This document shows positions 18,167 to 28,244 of a DNA stretch of 64,000 nt, one piece after another. Each line of letters starts with the position of its first letter. Positions within the stretch are counted from its first letter, which is position 1. The stretch is from an uncultured Caproiciproducens sp. Its GTDB lineage: Bacteria > Bacillota > Clostridia > Oscillospirales > Acutalibacteraceae. The stretch spans positions 2,928,661-2,992,660 of the forward strand of contig NZ_OY761810.1 in assembly GCF_963664915.1 (NCBI RefSeq). Reading direction: 5' to 3'. A model generated the notes under the pieces. The model searched no databases. It was not told the origin of the DNA and saw only the letters and a list, made by a program, of their open reading frames with translations. Position numbers and translations under genes: made by a program.

Positions 18167-19438
18167 TCATGTATTATTCCCTTTTACTTTACTCCAATAC
18201 TGTTGAAAAGCCTGTTCTGTTTTATTTAGTCCATATTCATAATACTGAACGTCTTTGAGCTCATCCGGCAGATACTGCTGCGCAACCCACTTGTTCGGGT
18301 AATCGTGCGGATACTTATAAAACTGGCCCTTGTGCGTGTTGTCTTCGCCGTCATAATGCTTATTCTGAAGCTGGCGGGGAATATTTCCGATTCTCCCCTG
18401 CTGTACATCGGCAATTGCGGCATCAATGGCACAGTAAGCGGAATTGGACTTTGGCGAATTGCAGACAAGAATCACCGCGTCCGCAAGCGGAATACGTGCT
18501 TCCGGCAGACCGACCTGAATAGCGGCATCAACCGCCGCTTTGACAATCGGAATAATCTGCGGATAGGCCAGCCCAACATCCTCGCAGGCGCATACCATTA
18601 AACGGCGGCAAATGGATGGCAAATCGCCCGCCACAACCAGCCGCGCCAGATAGTGAACGGCGGCGTTTGCGTCCGAACCCCGCATTGACTTTTGGAAAGC
18701 GGAAAGAATATCGTAATGCTCGTCCCCCACGCGGTCATACCTCAATGCGCTGCGTTGCGTAAGCTCTCTGGCCCGTTCCAGTGTCACCCTGCAAAGGTCG
18801 TCCCGTTCCTCACCGGAAAGCACACAGAGTTCAACCGCATTCATTGCCTTTCGCACATCCCCGCCGCAGGCAGACGAAATATAATCGTCCACCCCTTCTT
18901 CGACGGAAATTGTCCTGTTCAATTCCTGTTCCATAAACTGAAACGCACGCCGAACCGCCAACAGCACGTCCTGTTTTTCGACCGGTTTGAATTCAAATAC
19001 CGTTGAACGGCTGAGGATGGCGTTATAAACATAAAAATAAGGGTTTTCCGTAGTGGACGCAATTAAAGTAATCTGACCGTTCTCAATAAACTCCAGCAAT
19101 GTCTGCTGCTGCTTTTTATTAAAATACTGAATTTCATCAAGGTAAAGCAGAATTCCGTTCGGAGCGGCAAGTGTGTCAAGCTGTTCAACCACACTGCGGA
19201 TATCCGCAGTGGACGCGGTGGTACCGTTCAGCTTGTAAAGGCTGCGTTTCGTCTGCTTTGCAATGATGGAGGCTAGAGTGGTTTTACCGATGCCCGACGG
19301 GCCGTAAAAAATCATGTTGGGGATTTCGCCCGAATCAATAATACGGCGCAGGGCTTTGCCTTCTCCTAAAAGATGACGCTGCCCGACAAGATCGTCCAAA
19401 TTTTGCGGGCGCAGCCGATCCGCCAAAGGCGCTGCCAT
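18167..19438 (-). CDS. rarA: Replication-associated recombination protein RarA (MgsA family)
   Basis: AAA+ ATPase acting at stalled forks. 423 aa from ATG 19438 (GGGGTGG 5 bases upstream). Starts MAAPLADRLRPQNLDDLVGQ; Walker A GPSGIGKTT, Walker B LYLDEIQYFNKKQQ, sensor ASTTENP, and the C-terminal MgsA tetramer domain (QKSMRGSDANAAVHYLARL, ICRRLMVCACEDVGLAYP, KYPHDYPNKWVAQQYLPD). Confidence 0.96.
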   Translation of the reverse strand: MAAPLADRLRPQNLDDLVGQRHLLGEGKALRRIIDSGEIPNMIFYGPSGIGKTTLASIIAKQTKRSLYKLNGTTASTADIRSVVEQLDTLAAPNGILLYLDEIQYFNKKQQQTLLEFIENGQITLIASTTENPYFYVYNAILSRSTVFEFKPVEKQDVLLAVRRAFQFMEQELNRTISVEEGVDDYISSACGGDVRKAMNAVELCVLSGEERDDLCRVTLERARELTQRSALRYDRVGDEHYDILSAFQKSMRGSDANAAVHYLARLVVAGDLPSICRRLMVCACEDVGLAYPQIIPIVKAAVDAAIQVGLPEARIPLADAVILVCNSPKSNSAYCAIDAAIADVQQGRIGNIPRQLQNKHYDGEDNTHKGQFYKYPHDYPNKWVAQQYLPDELKDVQYYEYGLNKTEQAFQQYWSKVKGNNT

Positions 19439-19462
19439 ATTAACCACCCCACTTAATTCAAA

Positions 19463-20725
19463 TTATTCGTATAACGGATAGCGGTCACAGATCCCTGTAA
19501 CCATCGCGCGGATTTTTTCCTCGCTTGCTTCAAAATCATTGATTGTAAGGCTGATGCATTCGGCAATGATATCCATATCTTGCGTATTCAGGCCACGGGT
19601 AGTAATTGCCGGTGTGCCCAACCGCAAGCCGCTTGTGACAAACGGGCTGCGCTGCTCGTTCGGAACGGTGTTTTTATTTGCCGTAATATAAACCGCATCC
19701 AGACGGTGCTCCAGCTCCTTGCCGGTCAGTTCCATTCCGCTCAGATCCACCATCATTAAGTGGTTGTCGGTTCCGTTGCTGACAAGCTTTACGCCGCGCT
19801 TCATCAGGCCATCGGCAAGAGCTGCGGCATTCTCAACGATTTTACGGCCGTATTCCTTAAACTCAGGTTTCAGAGCCTCTCCAAAGCACACCGCCTTGCC
19901 GGCGATGACATGCATCAGCGGGCCGCCTTGTGTTCCGGGGAAAATCGCTTTATCAATTGCTTTGGCGTATTCTTCGCGGCAAAGAATCATACCGCCGCGG
20001 GGACCGCGCAGGGTTTTGTGTGTGGTGGTAGTGACAATATCCGCCCATTCCACCGGGTTTGGATGCATGCCCGCGGCAACGAGGCCCGCAATGTGGGCCA
20101 TATCCACCATCAGATACGCTCCGCACGCATCGCAGATTTCACGGAATCGTTTGAAGTCGATGGTTCTCGGATATGCGCTCGCGCCGGCAACGATCATTTT
20201 CGGCTTTTCCTTCACTGCTGTTTCATATAGCTTGTCATAATCAATATGACCGGTTTCAGGATTTACGCCGTAGGGAATGAAGTTAAAATATTTACCGGAA
20301 ATATTGACCGGCGAACCGTGCGTCAGATGGCCGCCTTCGGCAAGGCTCATGCCCATGACGGTGTCGCCCGGGTTCAGCAGGGCAAAATAAACCGCAATAT
20401 TGGCCTGAGCACCGGAATGCGGCTGAACATTGGCATACTCCGCGTGAAAAAGCTCACAGGCACGGTCGCGCGCAAGATTTTCAACAACGTCAACATACTG
20501 GCATCCACCGTAATATCTTTTTGAAGGATAGCCCTCAGCATATTTATTGGTCAGAACGCTGCCCATTGCGGCCATAACCGCAGGAGAAACCAAATTTTCA
20601 GAAGCAATCATTTCAAGATTGCGTTGCTGGCGCTTTAATTCCTCTTTCATCGCCGCGCCGACCGCAGGGTCCGTCTGAGAGACAAAGCCTATGGTATCCA
20701 TCATATCCTGGTACATTTTCTTCAT
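19463..20725 (-). CDS. glyA: Serine hydroxymethyltransferase
   Basis: PLP enzyme interconverting serine and glycine with tetrahydrofolate, the main one-carbon source. 420 aa. Motifs [48 protein letters not shown] and [15 protein letters not shown] with the PLP-binding lysine. Lies 24 bases upstream of rarA on the same strand, so likely cotranscribed. Confidence 0.97.
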   Translation of the reverse strand: MKKMYQDMMDTIGFVSQTDPAVGAAMKEELKRQQRNLEMIASENLVSPAVMAAMGSVLTNKYAEGYPSKRYYGGCQYVDVVENLARDRACELFHAEYANVQPHSGAQANIAVYFALLNPGDTVMGMSLAEGGHLTHGSPVNISGKYFNFIPYGVNPETGHIDYDKLYETAVKEKPKMIVAGASAYPRTIDFKRFREICDACGAYLMVDMAHIAGLVAAGMHPNPVEWADIVTTTTHKTLRGPRGGMILCREEYAKAIDKAIFPGTQGGPLMHVIAGKAVCFGEALKPEFKEYGRKIVENAAALADGLMKRGVKLVSNGTDNHLMMVDLSGMELTGKELEHRLDAVYITANKNTVPNEQRSPFVTSGLRLGTPAITTRGLNTQDMDIIAECISLTINDFEASEEKIRAMVTGICDRYPLYE

Positions 20726-20770
20726 TCCCTTTCCCTGAGTAATTTATTGATTATTATACACTGTAATGTG

Positions 20771-21424
20771 TTAAAAGGCAACCTTATGCACAAAATACAG
20801 CAGTAACAGATGAACAGGATAAAATGCATAAAAGAAATATTTCCAGTTCAATCTGCCTTTTTTTCCGTTATAAAGGACAATTGGAAAACCTGCCATCACA
20901 GCATAAAGTTTGACCGTACCGGTAAGCAGACTGTAACCGGTATTGAAAATGGCAAAAGTCAGCACGCCCCTTGTCCTATAATTTTTAAAACAGTAAAAAA
21001 TGATAATCAGCACGATACCAAACCAACCGTAATCTGTATGTAAAGCTTCGGCAACCAGGACACTGACTCCGGCAAGAACAATCGCGGAGACCGGCCGCAA
21101 GTTAAGATAAGTATGGAGAAATGTAATTGCCGCAAGCCCCAGTAGAAGTGTAAAAAATACATTTTGGCTTTCCGGATAATAAATTGTTCCGTGAAATGCG
21201 AGATCATACGGCACTTCGGAAATGAGTGCAAAAAGGAAAAGACGTTTAAAATATTCTGCCAAATCTGAAGTATAAATAAACCCTTCGGATATGAAAAAGC
21301 AAAACAGCGGAAAGGAAATTCGACCAATCATGCGAAAAATCAGGATCGACGGAAAAAAAATTGCTCCAATATGATCGATCAGCATGGTGATTACCGCCAG
21401 CATTTTTAACTGCGACCTGCTCAT
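20771..21424 (-). CDS. TraX family membrane protein
   Basis: 217 aa from ATG 21424 (GGCGGAG just upstream; the longer frame from 21454 includes this ribosome site). Begins MSRSQLKMLAVITMLIDHIGAIFF, the TraX signature with the Asp-His pair, then about six hydrophobic segments (e.g. VSAIVLAGVSVLVAEALHTDYGWFG, FYAFYPVHLLLLYFVHKVAF). TraX N-acetylates F pilin; chromosomal homologs in Firmicutes are widespread and probably acylate other substrates. Confidence 0.88.
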   Translation of the reverse strand: MSRSQLKMLAVITMLIDHIGAIFFPSILIFRMIGRISFPLFCFFISEGFIYTSDLAEYFKRLFLFALISEVPYDLAFHGTIYYPESQNVFFTLLLGLAAITFLHTYLNLRPVSAIVLAGVSVLVAEALHTDYGWFGIVLIIIFYCFKNYRTRGVLTFAIFNTGYSLLTGTVKLYAVMAGFPIVLYNGKKGRLNWKYFFYAFYPVHLLLLYFVHKVAF

Positions 21425-21559
21425 ATTCTCTCCGCCTTTCTTTTGAAGATTCATTTATACCATGATATTTGATAATCCTGTCCATGTCAACTTGTACTTT
21501 CCTCATATTTCATATAAAATTAGACATATAAAATACATTGATTAAATAGGAGGAAGCTC

Positions 21560-21646
21560 GTGACAAAAAAGCAGCGTGGCGCGCTGGCGGTAGAAGGCCA
21601 TGCCCTTTTAGTCGCAAAATCACCCACGAAAAATAGTTTTGAATGA
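21560..21646 (+). CDS. Very small ORF, 28 aa
   Basis: GTG start 7 bases after AGGAGG. The product begins MTKKQRGALAVEGHALLVAK. The first residues resemble the start of endonuclease III proteins, so this could be a decayed gene start rather than a real peptide. No promoter recognised. Confidence 0.25.
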   Translation: MTKKQRGALAVEGHALLVAKSPTKNSFE

Positions 21647-21651
21647 TTGTA

Positions 21652-21680
21652 TTGAAATAACTACTCAAAAAATATATAAT
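21652..21680 (+). promoter_or_regulatory. SigA promoter of hemerythrin gene
   Basis: TTGAAA at 21652-21657, 17 bases, TATAAT at 21675-21680. Confidence 0.85.
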
Positions 21681-21724
21681 AATGGTAGAATATAGCAAAT
21701 TATGCAGAAGGGTGGTTATGTTCC

Positions 21725-22132
21725 ATGGTTATGGGATGGACAGAAGATTTATCCGTAGGAGTAGACTTGATTGATCAGCAGCATAAGATTTGGTTTGAAA
21801 AAGCAAACCAGCTGTTTGACGCCGGTAAAAACGGCAAGGCAAAGGAGTTTATTTCACAGATGTTGGACTTTTTGGATGAATACACAAAGATGCATTTTCG
21901 TGATGAAGAGAAATACATGCTGAGTATTCATTATCCGGAATATGATACGCAGAAGAAGTTGCATACGAATTTTATCGCCGAGCTTACAAAGCTGAAAACG
22001 GAATATGCACAATCCGGCGGGAATATCGCTGTTATTATTAACGCCAATCAAATGGTGATTAACTGGCTGATTCAGCATATTTCATCACAGGATAAAAAAA
22101 TAGGCCAATATGTAAAAAACCATAAAGCTTAA
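21725..22132 (+). CDS. Bacteriohemerythrin
   Basis: 135-aa di-iron O2-binding protein. The metal ligand pattern is complete: VDLIDQQHKIWFEKANQLFD, YTKMHFRDEEKYM, KLHTNFIAEL and NWLIQHISSQDKKIGQYV. In motile anaerobes such proteins are linked to oxygen sensing or scavenging. Single gene with its own promoter; no terminator recognised before the tRNA. Confidence 0.95.
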   Translation: MVMGWTEDLSVGVDLIDQQHKIWFEKANQLFDAGKNGKAKEFISQMLDFLDEYTKMHFRDEEKYMLSIHYPEYDTQKKLHTNFIAELTKLKTEYAQSGGNIAVIINANQMVINWLIQHISSQDKKIGQYVKNHKA

Positions 22133-22200
22133 AAATAAACACAGTATTACTTTGATAAAAAGGCAATCTGCCGGAAGATGGGATAAACTGAAAATAACAG

Positions 22201-22229
22201 TTGAAATCGCGCCGCCAACGTGATATAAT
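22201..22229 (+). promoter_or_regulatory. SigA promoter of tRNA-Ala
   Basis: TTGAAA at 22201-22206, 17 bases, TATAAT at 22224-22229; start of tRNA 12 bases later. Confidence 0.85.
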
Positions 22230-22241
22230 ATCATTCGTTGT

Positions 22242-22317
22242 GGGGGCGTAGCTCAGCTGGGAGAGTGCTTGCTTCGCATGCAAGAAGTCGAGAGTTCGAA
22301 TCTCTTCGTCTCCACCA
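22242..22317 (+). tRNA. tRNA-Ala(CGC)
   Basis: 76 bases including encoded CCA. Acceptor GGGGGCG / CGTCTCC, D arm GCTC...GAGT, anticodon stem CTTGC/GCAAG with loop TTCGCAT (anticodon CGC), T arm GAGAG-TTCGAAT-CTCTT. Confidence 0.95.
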
Positions 22318-22330
22318 AAAAAAATCGTCA

Positions 22331-22368
22331 AAAGAAGTCGATTCTTGCAAAAGAGTCGGCTTCTTTCT
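22331..22368 (+). terminator. tRNA-Ala terminator
   Basis: AAAGAAGTCGA pairs with TCGGCTTCTTT (one G-U) across a 14-base loop, followed by a CTAT tail. Confidence 0.7.
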
Positions 22369-22425
22369 ATATGATAATATGGAAAATCAATTCGTTTTAT
22401 ACAATTACAAAGGGAGGAGCCAATA

Positions 22426-23346
22426 ATGCGTAAAATCTTCATTTTAGCTCTGGCTTTGGGCATATTATGCGGCTTGTGCGGATGTAACAAACAGAGTCCC
22501 GGCGTGAATAATTCCAATTATTCTTCAGCAGTATCGCAATCTGTTTCAGCTTCTGTAATTTATTCTGATTATCAATCCTATACGGTGGATGATAATGGCA
22601 ATATTATAGACTCAAAAACAGGGAATCTTATTACGAATGACGAATTAGCTGTTGACAGCAACGCAAACATTGTGCTGAAAGAAAACAAGCAGGTCGTTGT
22701 AACATCGAAACAAGTTCAGGAAAACAAAAAGCTGCACACTTCCTCGCAAAATACTTCCTCACAAACAAAAAACGAAAGCACAGAAAACTCGTCGAAACCC
22801 GAAAAAGCCCCCCGTTCCTCAACAACCAAGACATCCTCTTCCACAACGTTAAAATCTGCTGTTTCGGCTAAACCTGCATCACACAGTGAGCCGACTCCCA
22901 TTGACAAAATAAAAAATTGGGATTCACTATACGGTGAAAAGGAATGGATGCTATTTAATACTGAACCGGGCAGGCAACGGTATGAAGGCTCCACTGCTTT
23001 TGTATGCAGATTTTCAGCAGGGCAGGATTCGCATGCAACTATTTCTGTGGAATCTTATTGCTTGCTTGACGAATGGAAATATCCTTTGAATAATGACATT
23101 GTTGTACGAACAATTAACGGCCAAAAATATGTTCAGATCTTTTGGAGCGGGTATACAGGGGACCTTTATACTTTTGTAGGCGGCGAAGATGTTGTCACAC
23201 TTGAGCTGAGATGTTATGATGCCACCGGCCATAATTGGCTGTCAGATGAACTGAAGTTTAAACGTACCGAAAACAATTCTTTGCAGCTGATAAGCGGTGA
23301 TTATAAAGAATTTGGATTGAAAAACGGTGATGTTTTTACACGATAA
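22426..23346 (+). CDS. Lipoprotein of unknown function
   Basis: 306 aa. Signal peptide ALALGILCGLCGC gives a lipobox (Cys20), so the mature protein is probably lipid-anchored outside the membrane. Residues about 100-150 are a Ser/Thr/Lys-rich linker (STTKTSSSTTLKS); the C-terminal about 150 residues look like a folded beta domain (YEGSTAFVCRFSAG, NGQKYVQIFWSGYTG). No family recognised. RBS GGGAGGAG 8 bases upstream. Confidence 0.8.
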   Translation: MRKIFILALALGILCGLCGCNKQSPGVNNSNYSSAVSQSVSASVIYSDYQSYTVDDNGNIIDSKTGNLITNDELAVDSNANIVLKENKQVVVTSKQVQENKKLHTSSQNTSSQTKNESTENSSKPEKAPRSSTTKTSSSTTLKSAVSAKPASHSEPTPIDKIKNWDSLYGEKEWMLFNTEPGRQRYEGSTAFVCRFSAGQDSHATISVESYCLLDEWKYPLNNDIVVRTINGQKYVQIFWSGYTGDLYTFVGGEDVVTLELRCYDATGHNWLSDELKFKRTENNSLQLISGDYKEFGLKNGDVFTR

Positions 23347-23368
23347 TCTGCATATTTTCGGCAAGTAA

Positions 23369-23500
23369 CGTCTACTGAATTCGCGCTTCGACTTTTTTGT
23401 CGGAACCTTAAGCAATATCGAAAAAGGTGATCGGGTTTCACTTAGAGCTGACGCAACCAAGGAAGAATCAGCATATTTCCGAAATCAAATTATAAAGTGA
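23369..23500 (+). pseudogene. Possible coding remnant in gap after lipoprotein
   Basis: The 338-base gap 23347-23684 contains one 43-codon open frame without a start codon that reads FDFFVGTLSNIEKGDRVSLR and continues to a TGA at 23498. Its composition looks protein-like, so it may be the tail of a decayed gene. The rest of the gap is AT-rich without recognised signals. Confidence 0.25.
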
Positions 23501-23684
23501 CGGAAAATAAATTTGTTGTTGTTACTGTTGTTACTATAGAATAACAAAAAACCAGTGGCAGAGAGACACTTTTCATTCTACAAGTACGAAGAGTTCAAAA
23601 TTCCGCCTCAACCTTGCATCTAAATTAAACAAATGACACATCAAAAAATGAAATTGTAAATAATTTTTAGAATGGAGTTTCATA

Positions 23685-24431
23685 ATGAACTATACCAGTA
23701 TTAATGCTGAAACGATCGACAGATGGATCGATCAAGGCTGGAAATGGGGTATTCCAATATCACATGAGGACTTTGTAAAAGTAAAAGAAGGTGATTGGAA
23801 TGTGCTTTTAACACCTACAAAACCAGTTCCCAACGGATGGTTTCCTAATTTTAATCATTGCAAAATATTAGGGCTTGCTGCAGGTGGCGGCCAACAAATG
23901 CCTGTGTTTTCGGCCCTTGGAGCAGAATGCACTGTTTTGGATTACTCGCAAAAGCAAATTGACAGTGAAATAGCCGTTGCAAAGCGCGAGGGATATACAA
24001 TTAAAACAGCAAGGGCAGATATGACAAAGCAGTTGCCCTTTCATGATAATTCTTTTGATTTTATCTTTCATCCTGTTTCTAACTGTTATATCGAAGATGT
24101 AATCCCTGTATGGCAAGAATGTTACCGTGTTTTGAAAAAGGGCGGTATCCTTATGGCAGGTCTTGATAACGGGATTAACTTTTTATTTGATGATTCAGAA
24201 ATCAGACTGACCTATTCCCTTCCATTCAATCCATTAAAAAATCCGGAATTAAAAGAAGTATTAGATAAAACAGACGACGGCGTTCAGTTTTCCCACACAT
24301 TGGATGAACAAATCCGAGGACAGATACAATCCGGTTTTTCCATAAAAGATTTATATGAGGATTATAACGATAGCGGTCCTCTTCAAGAGCATGGAGTCCC
24401 GACATTCTGGGCGACACTTGCTGTAAAATAA
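23685..24431 (+). CDS. SAM-dependent methyltransferase, class I
   Basis: 248 aa. SAM motif I LGLAAGGGQQMPVFSALG, acidic end of strand 2 VLDYSQKQ, motif with ADMTKQLPFHDNSFDFIFHP and CYRVLKKGGILMAG; the order is that of Methyltransf_11 enzymes acting on small molecules. Substrate unknown. Terminator directly downstream. Confidence 0.9.
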   Translation: MNYTSINAETIDRWIDQGWKWGIPISHEDFVKVKEGDWNVLLTPTKPVPNGWFPNFNHCKILGLAAGGGQQMPVFSALGAECTVLDYSQKQIDSEIAVAKREGYTIKTARADMTKQLPFHDNSFDFIFHPVSNCYIEDVIPVWQECYRVLKKGGILMAGLDNGINFLFDDSEIRLTYSLPFNPLKNPELKEVLDKTDDGVQFSHTLDEQIRGQIQSGFSIKDLYEDYNDSGPLQEHGVPTFWATLAVK

Positions 24432-24486
24432 TAATTTTGTTAACGAAGTAATCTATTTCATCTAAATTGAGCAAATGACGCATAAG

Positions 24487-24528
24487 CAAAAGGCAATATC
24501 TCTATTGAGGTATTGCCTTTTGTTTTTC
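24487..24528 (+). terminator. Terminator of methyltransferase gene
   Basis: 16-bp stem CAAAAGGCAATATCTC / GAGGTATTGCCTTTTG, loop TATT, then TTTTTC. Confidence 0.93.
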
Positions 24529-24687
24529 AAGCTGGATATAAAAAGTCACAGACGGGCAATACCCTCAGTCCTAATAATTAGCTTGTTGTTTGGGGAATTT
24601 AGGATTAATCATTTGTTTTCTGGTCAATATAATAAAAGGTATCTTAAATTTTATTCAGATAACAGCATATTAGTGAAAGGATTAAAA

Positions 24688-25800
24688 ATGGATATTGCAG
24701 TAATTGGTACATCTAAAAAAGAGAATGAGAAAAGGGTACCTATTCATCCGGACCATATTTGTCAAATACCGATCAAAATACGGGAGCATTTATATTTTGA
24801 AAAAAGCTATGGTATCCCTTTTGATACGAAAGACGGAACAATATACTCGTTAACGGGAAATCATTTACTGGAACGTGAAAAATTATTAAGGGACTTCAAG
24901 GCAATTTTAATCACGAAACCAGTAGCAGAGGACTTTGAAGAGATACAAGAGGGGTCTATTGTGTGGGGATGGCTGCACAGTGTGCAGCAGAGCATTATTA
25001 CCCAGATTGCCATTAATAAGAAATTAACTCTTATTGCATGGGAGAATATGTATCATCAGGGAGAGCGTGATTTAATTCACCTGTTCAGCAGAAACAATGA
25101 AATGGCCGGATACTGCGGCGTACAGCATGCCCTGCAGTTAATGGGAATTGATGGAAACTTCGGTCCGAAACGAAAGGCTGTTGTCATCAGCTTCGGCTCT
25201 GTCAGCCGTGGCGCGATCCATTCATTGCAGGGACACGGCTTTAACGATATTGTGGTATATACTAAACGGCCGCCATTTTTATCTGCAAATAAAATACCGG
25301 GAATCCAATATAGCCAAATCACAAAAGACGATGCGGGCGTAATCCACACGGTTGATTCGTACGGAAACAAAAAACCTTTTATCAAGGAGTTAACAACCGC
25401 GGATATAATCGTCAATGGGATTTTGCAGAATCCCAATAATCCCGATACTTTTATTAACGAAGAAGATATTGATAAATTCACTAAGCCATGTCTGGTGATT
25501 GATATCAGCTGTGCATTAGGAATGGGATTTAGTTTTGCGCATCCAACGGATTTTTCCAATCCCATCCTTAAAATCGGGAATATTAAATATTATGCAGTCG
25601 ATCATACGCCTACATTGCTGTGGAACAGCGCTTCATGGGAAATATCAAGCAGCATTCTGCCTTATTTATCATATATCGTCGAGCAGACAGATAATAAAGT
25701 TTTAATTGATGCGACTGATATAAAAGACGGTAAAATATTAAATAGAGATATCTTGTCGTTTCAGAACCGCTCATTAGTATATCCATATAAACAACTTTAG
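24688..25800 (+). CDS. Alanine dehydrogenase/PNT family; N5-(carboxyethyl)ornithine synthase-like
   Basis: 370 aa from ATG 24688 (AAAGGA 6 bases upstream); the frame is open back to 24475 but that part overlaps the terminator. N-terminus MDIAVIGTSKKENEKRVPIH is the AlaDH/PNT pattern and in detail resembles N5-(carboxyethyl)ornithine synthase, an NADPH opine dehydrogenase. Nucleotide-binding region AVVISFGSVSRGAIHSLQGHG at about 170-190. The exact substrate cannot be read from sequence; saccharopine-type enzymes are the alternative. Confidence 0.75.
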   Translation: MDIAVIGTSKKENEKRVPIHPDHICQIPIKIREHLYFEKSYGIPFDTKDGTIYSLTGNHLLEREKLLRDFKAILITKPVAEDFEEIQEGSIVWGWLHSVQQSIITQIAINKKLTLIAWENMYHQGERDLIHLFSRNNEMAGYCGVQHALQLMGIDGNFGPKRKAVVISFGSVSRGAIHSLQGHGFNDIVVYTKRPPFLSANKIPGIQYSQITKDDAGVIHTVDSYGNKKPFIKELTTADIIVNGILQNPNNPDTFINEEDIDKFTKPCLVIDISCALGMGFSFAHPTDFSNPILKIGNIKYYAVDHTPTLLWNSASWEISSSILPYLSYIVEQTDNKVLIDATDIKDGKILNRDILSFQNRSLVYPYKQL

Positions 25801-25832
25801 CATCACCTGTAATGCCCTGAATCAATAATTGT

Positions 25833-25876
25833 TCGCAAAAGACAATCCTCTTGAGGGGGTATTGTCTTTTCTCTTT
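25833..25876 (+). terminator. Terminator of opine dehydrogenase-like gene
   Basis: AAAAGACAAT plus CCTC-TTGA-GGGG and ATTGTCTTTT form a long stem, then CTCTTT. Confidence 0.9.
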
Positions 25877-26108
25877 GTGCGCGTCCCTTTTACAGTCGAC
25901 TTCTTTTCATTTTTATGGTAAAATCTAAATATACATTGTTTGCATAAGTTTATCAGGATGGAACAAAAATATGTTTACTAAATGCGAATGACTATTTTTT
26001 GATATGGATTCATTGTTAATGAATAGGGTTATAATATAAATCAGAGATATATTCGAGAATTGATATTTAAGATATAAAATTCACCCGTAACCTGAAAGGA
26101 AATTATTT

Positions 26109-27746
26109 ATGAAAAAGGCTAAAGTTATTCTCCTGCTAATTCTCGTATTGTTCTTTGGCGTTATAATATTTTTAACATCGCCTAATCTTAACCCCTTATA
26201 CAGAGAAGGACTAAGCTTCTGGGGGGTTGTCGTTACCTCGCTCTCTCTGGTTCTCTGGATACTTAACACCGGTGTAAAAAAATTCGCACGCCAAAATGAC
26301 GGCGTTGTAAAATTCGGCATTCCAAAACGAGGGCGCAAATATTTGGCGGTTGCGGTTGCACCGTGGGCGATTCTAATTATTGTAAGCATTTTCTCCAGCG
26401 TACTATTTCATACGAACAGTTATAAAAATCAAATGCCTGAGCCTGAAAACAGAACATTTTCCTCCGATGTTCAGGCGATTGATATTGCACGGCTGCCAGT
26501 CGTCGATAGAAGTCTGGCGGCACTTCTTGCTGATAAGAAGCTTGGAGAAAAGCCCGCGTTGGGCAGCCAGGTTACATTGGGTGAACCTACCATTCAAAAA
26601 GTAAAAGACAATCTTGTATGGGTAGTGCCTCTGTTGCATTCCGGATTTTTTAAATGGATTTCCAATTCAAGCGGAACTCCGGGCTATATTTTAGTCTCGG
26701 CAACAAACCCCAGAGATGTTACCTATGTTGAAAACCACCCTATCAAATATCAGCCGAATGCATATTTTCTCGACAACCTGCAAAGACACGCGCGCTTTTC
26801 CGGCGGACTTTTTACCGGACTTACTGATTATTCCTTTGAGATAAACGATGAGGGCAAGCCTTACTGGGTTGTAACTACTTATAAAAATCTTGTAGGAGTT
26901 AACCTACCCGAAGCAAATGGTGCAATTATTATTGATGCCAGCACAGGGGAAAGCGTAAGATACAGTATCAGCGATTTACCAGAGTGGGTCGACAGAGTTC
27001 AGCCGGTTGATTTTGTGATGACACAGATAGCGAACCGCGGGAACTACATTCATGGTATATTCAACTTCTCCAATAAAGATAAGTTCCAGACTTCCGAGGG
27101 TAATGCCATCATCTATAACGGCGGCAAATGCTATTTATACACTGGGCTCACCAGTGTGGGAGCGGACGAAAGTGCAACCGGCATTTTGCTGATCGATATG
27201 GTTACGAAAACGCCATACCGCTATCAGGTCAGCGGCGCGACAGAATACGCGGCACAGCAGTCGGCACAGGGCAAAGTGCAAAATCTGCACTATATTGCAT
27301 CATTCCCACTCATCACTAATGTTGATGGACAGCCGACATATTTTATGACATTAAAGGATGATGCAGGCCTAATCAAGCAATATGCCTTTGTTTCGGTCAT
27401 CGACTACACAAGTGTTGGAACCGGTGATACGATTGGGGCCGCAATATCCAACTACCGATCTGTTATGAAGAATACGAGCGGAAGCTCAGAAATTGGCACA
27501 GGCAGCCAGCAGCAGGATCTGCAAGGTACAATTGACAGAATATCCTCTGAAATTATCAGCGACAGCACTGTCTATTCTATGATCCTGAAGGAGCGACCCG
27601 ATAAAATCTTCACTGCCGTTGCAGATATTAGTTCGGAACTGTCATTGACAAGAGAAGGGGATACGGTCAAAATAGCCTATGTGAAATCTGAACGTGCAGT
27701 AATTAATATCGCAACTTTTGATAATCTGAAATATACACAAAAGTGA
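26109..27746 (+). CDS. Membrane protein of unknown function
   Basis: 545 aa. Three N-terminal membrane segments (about 5-22, 36-52, 78-97) and a large probably extracytoplasmic C-terminal part with repeated strand patterns (YWVVTTYKNLVGVNLPEANG, GAIIIDASTGESVRYSISDLPEWVDRV) reminiscent of PepSY-like repeats. No enzymatic motif recognised. RBS AAAGGA 8 bases upstream; it stands alone. Confidence 0.8.
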   Translation: MKKAKVILLLILVLFFGVIIFLTSPNLNPLYREGLSFWGVVVTSLSLVLWILNTGVKKFARQNDGVVKFGIPKRGRKYLAVAVAPWAILIIVSIFSSVLFHTNSYKNQMPEPENRTFSSDVQAIDIARLPVVDRSLAALLADKKLGEKPALGSQVTLGEPTIQKVKDNLVWVVPLLHSGFFKWISNSSGTPGYILVSATNPRDVTYVENHPIKYQPNAYFLDNLQRHARFSGGLFTGLTDYSFEINDEGKPYWVVTTYKNLVGVNLPEANGAIIIDASTGESVRYSISDLPEWVDRVQPVDFVMTQIANRGNYIHGIFNFSNKDKFQTSEGNAIIYNGGKCYLYTGLTSVGADESATGILLIDMVTKTPYRYQVSGATEYAAQQSAQGKVQNLHYIASFPLITNVDGQPTYFMTLKDDAGLIKQYAFVSVIDYTSVGTGDTIGAAISNYRSVMKNTSGSSEIGTGSQQQDLQGTIDRISSEIISDSTVYSMILKERPDKIFTAVADISSELSLTREGDTVKIAYVKSERAVINIATFDNLKYTQK

Positions 27747-27796
27747 TTTGTACCGAAAGACCCCTTTTCCCACGCAAGTTTCATATGAAAAACAAT

Positions 27797-27815
27797 TAGG
27801 GGCTGTTGCAAAATG
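27797..27815 (+). mobile_element. Possible insertion-sequence end remnant
   Basis: GGGGCTGTTGCAAAATGA resembles the terminal sequence of many Firmicutes insertion sequences (IS1182/IS5-like). No transposase frame or matching opposite end is present in the 690-base gap. Confidence 0.25.
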
Positions 27816-27864
27816 AATTTGCGATAGCAACTTGCTCAAATATATTCTTAAATAGCCAAGAAAG

Positions 27865-27910
27865 AGCCTGAAAAAGCGTTGCAAAACGTTCTTTCAGGCT
27901 AACTTTTTAT
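27865..27910 (+). terminator. Terminator in the 27.7-28.4 kb gap
   Basis: AGCCTGAAAAAGCGTT and AACGTTCTTTCAGGCT (14 of 16 paired) followed by ACTTTTTA; probably ends the 26109 transcript. Confidence 0.85.
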
Positions 27911-28244
27911 ACAATGCGAAAGCCCGCTGTGGCGCCAGAGATTAATCTGGAATGCGCTGAATTTTAATTATTTTACTTTTATCTTCGGTTATAAGGAATT
28001 TATAAATTATTATTATGGTATTTATAAATTGCTAAATTCAAACCGCTTGGAGTAAATTTTCATTTAAAAGTCGCCAATTCATTCATTTAATGTTCTATTA
28101 CTCCATAAAACGATTTTAATTTAGCTAAAGCTTCCCCAAAATATATGTTGACTTAATCCAAGAATAAGATTATTCTTTAATCGCAATCTAAAGTAACGTC
28201 GATAGGTGGCGAATTAATTCTACTCAAATATCAATAAAATATAT

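Noticed and set aside
22238-22426. Open frame on the plus strand across the tRNA-Ala
   Set aside because: It is the translation of the tRNA itself, a well-known artefact.
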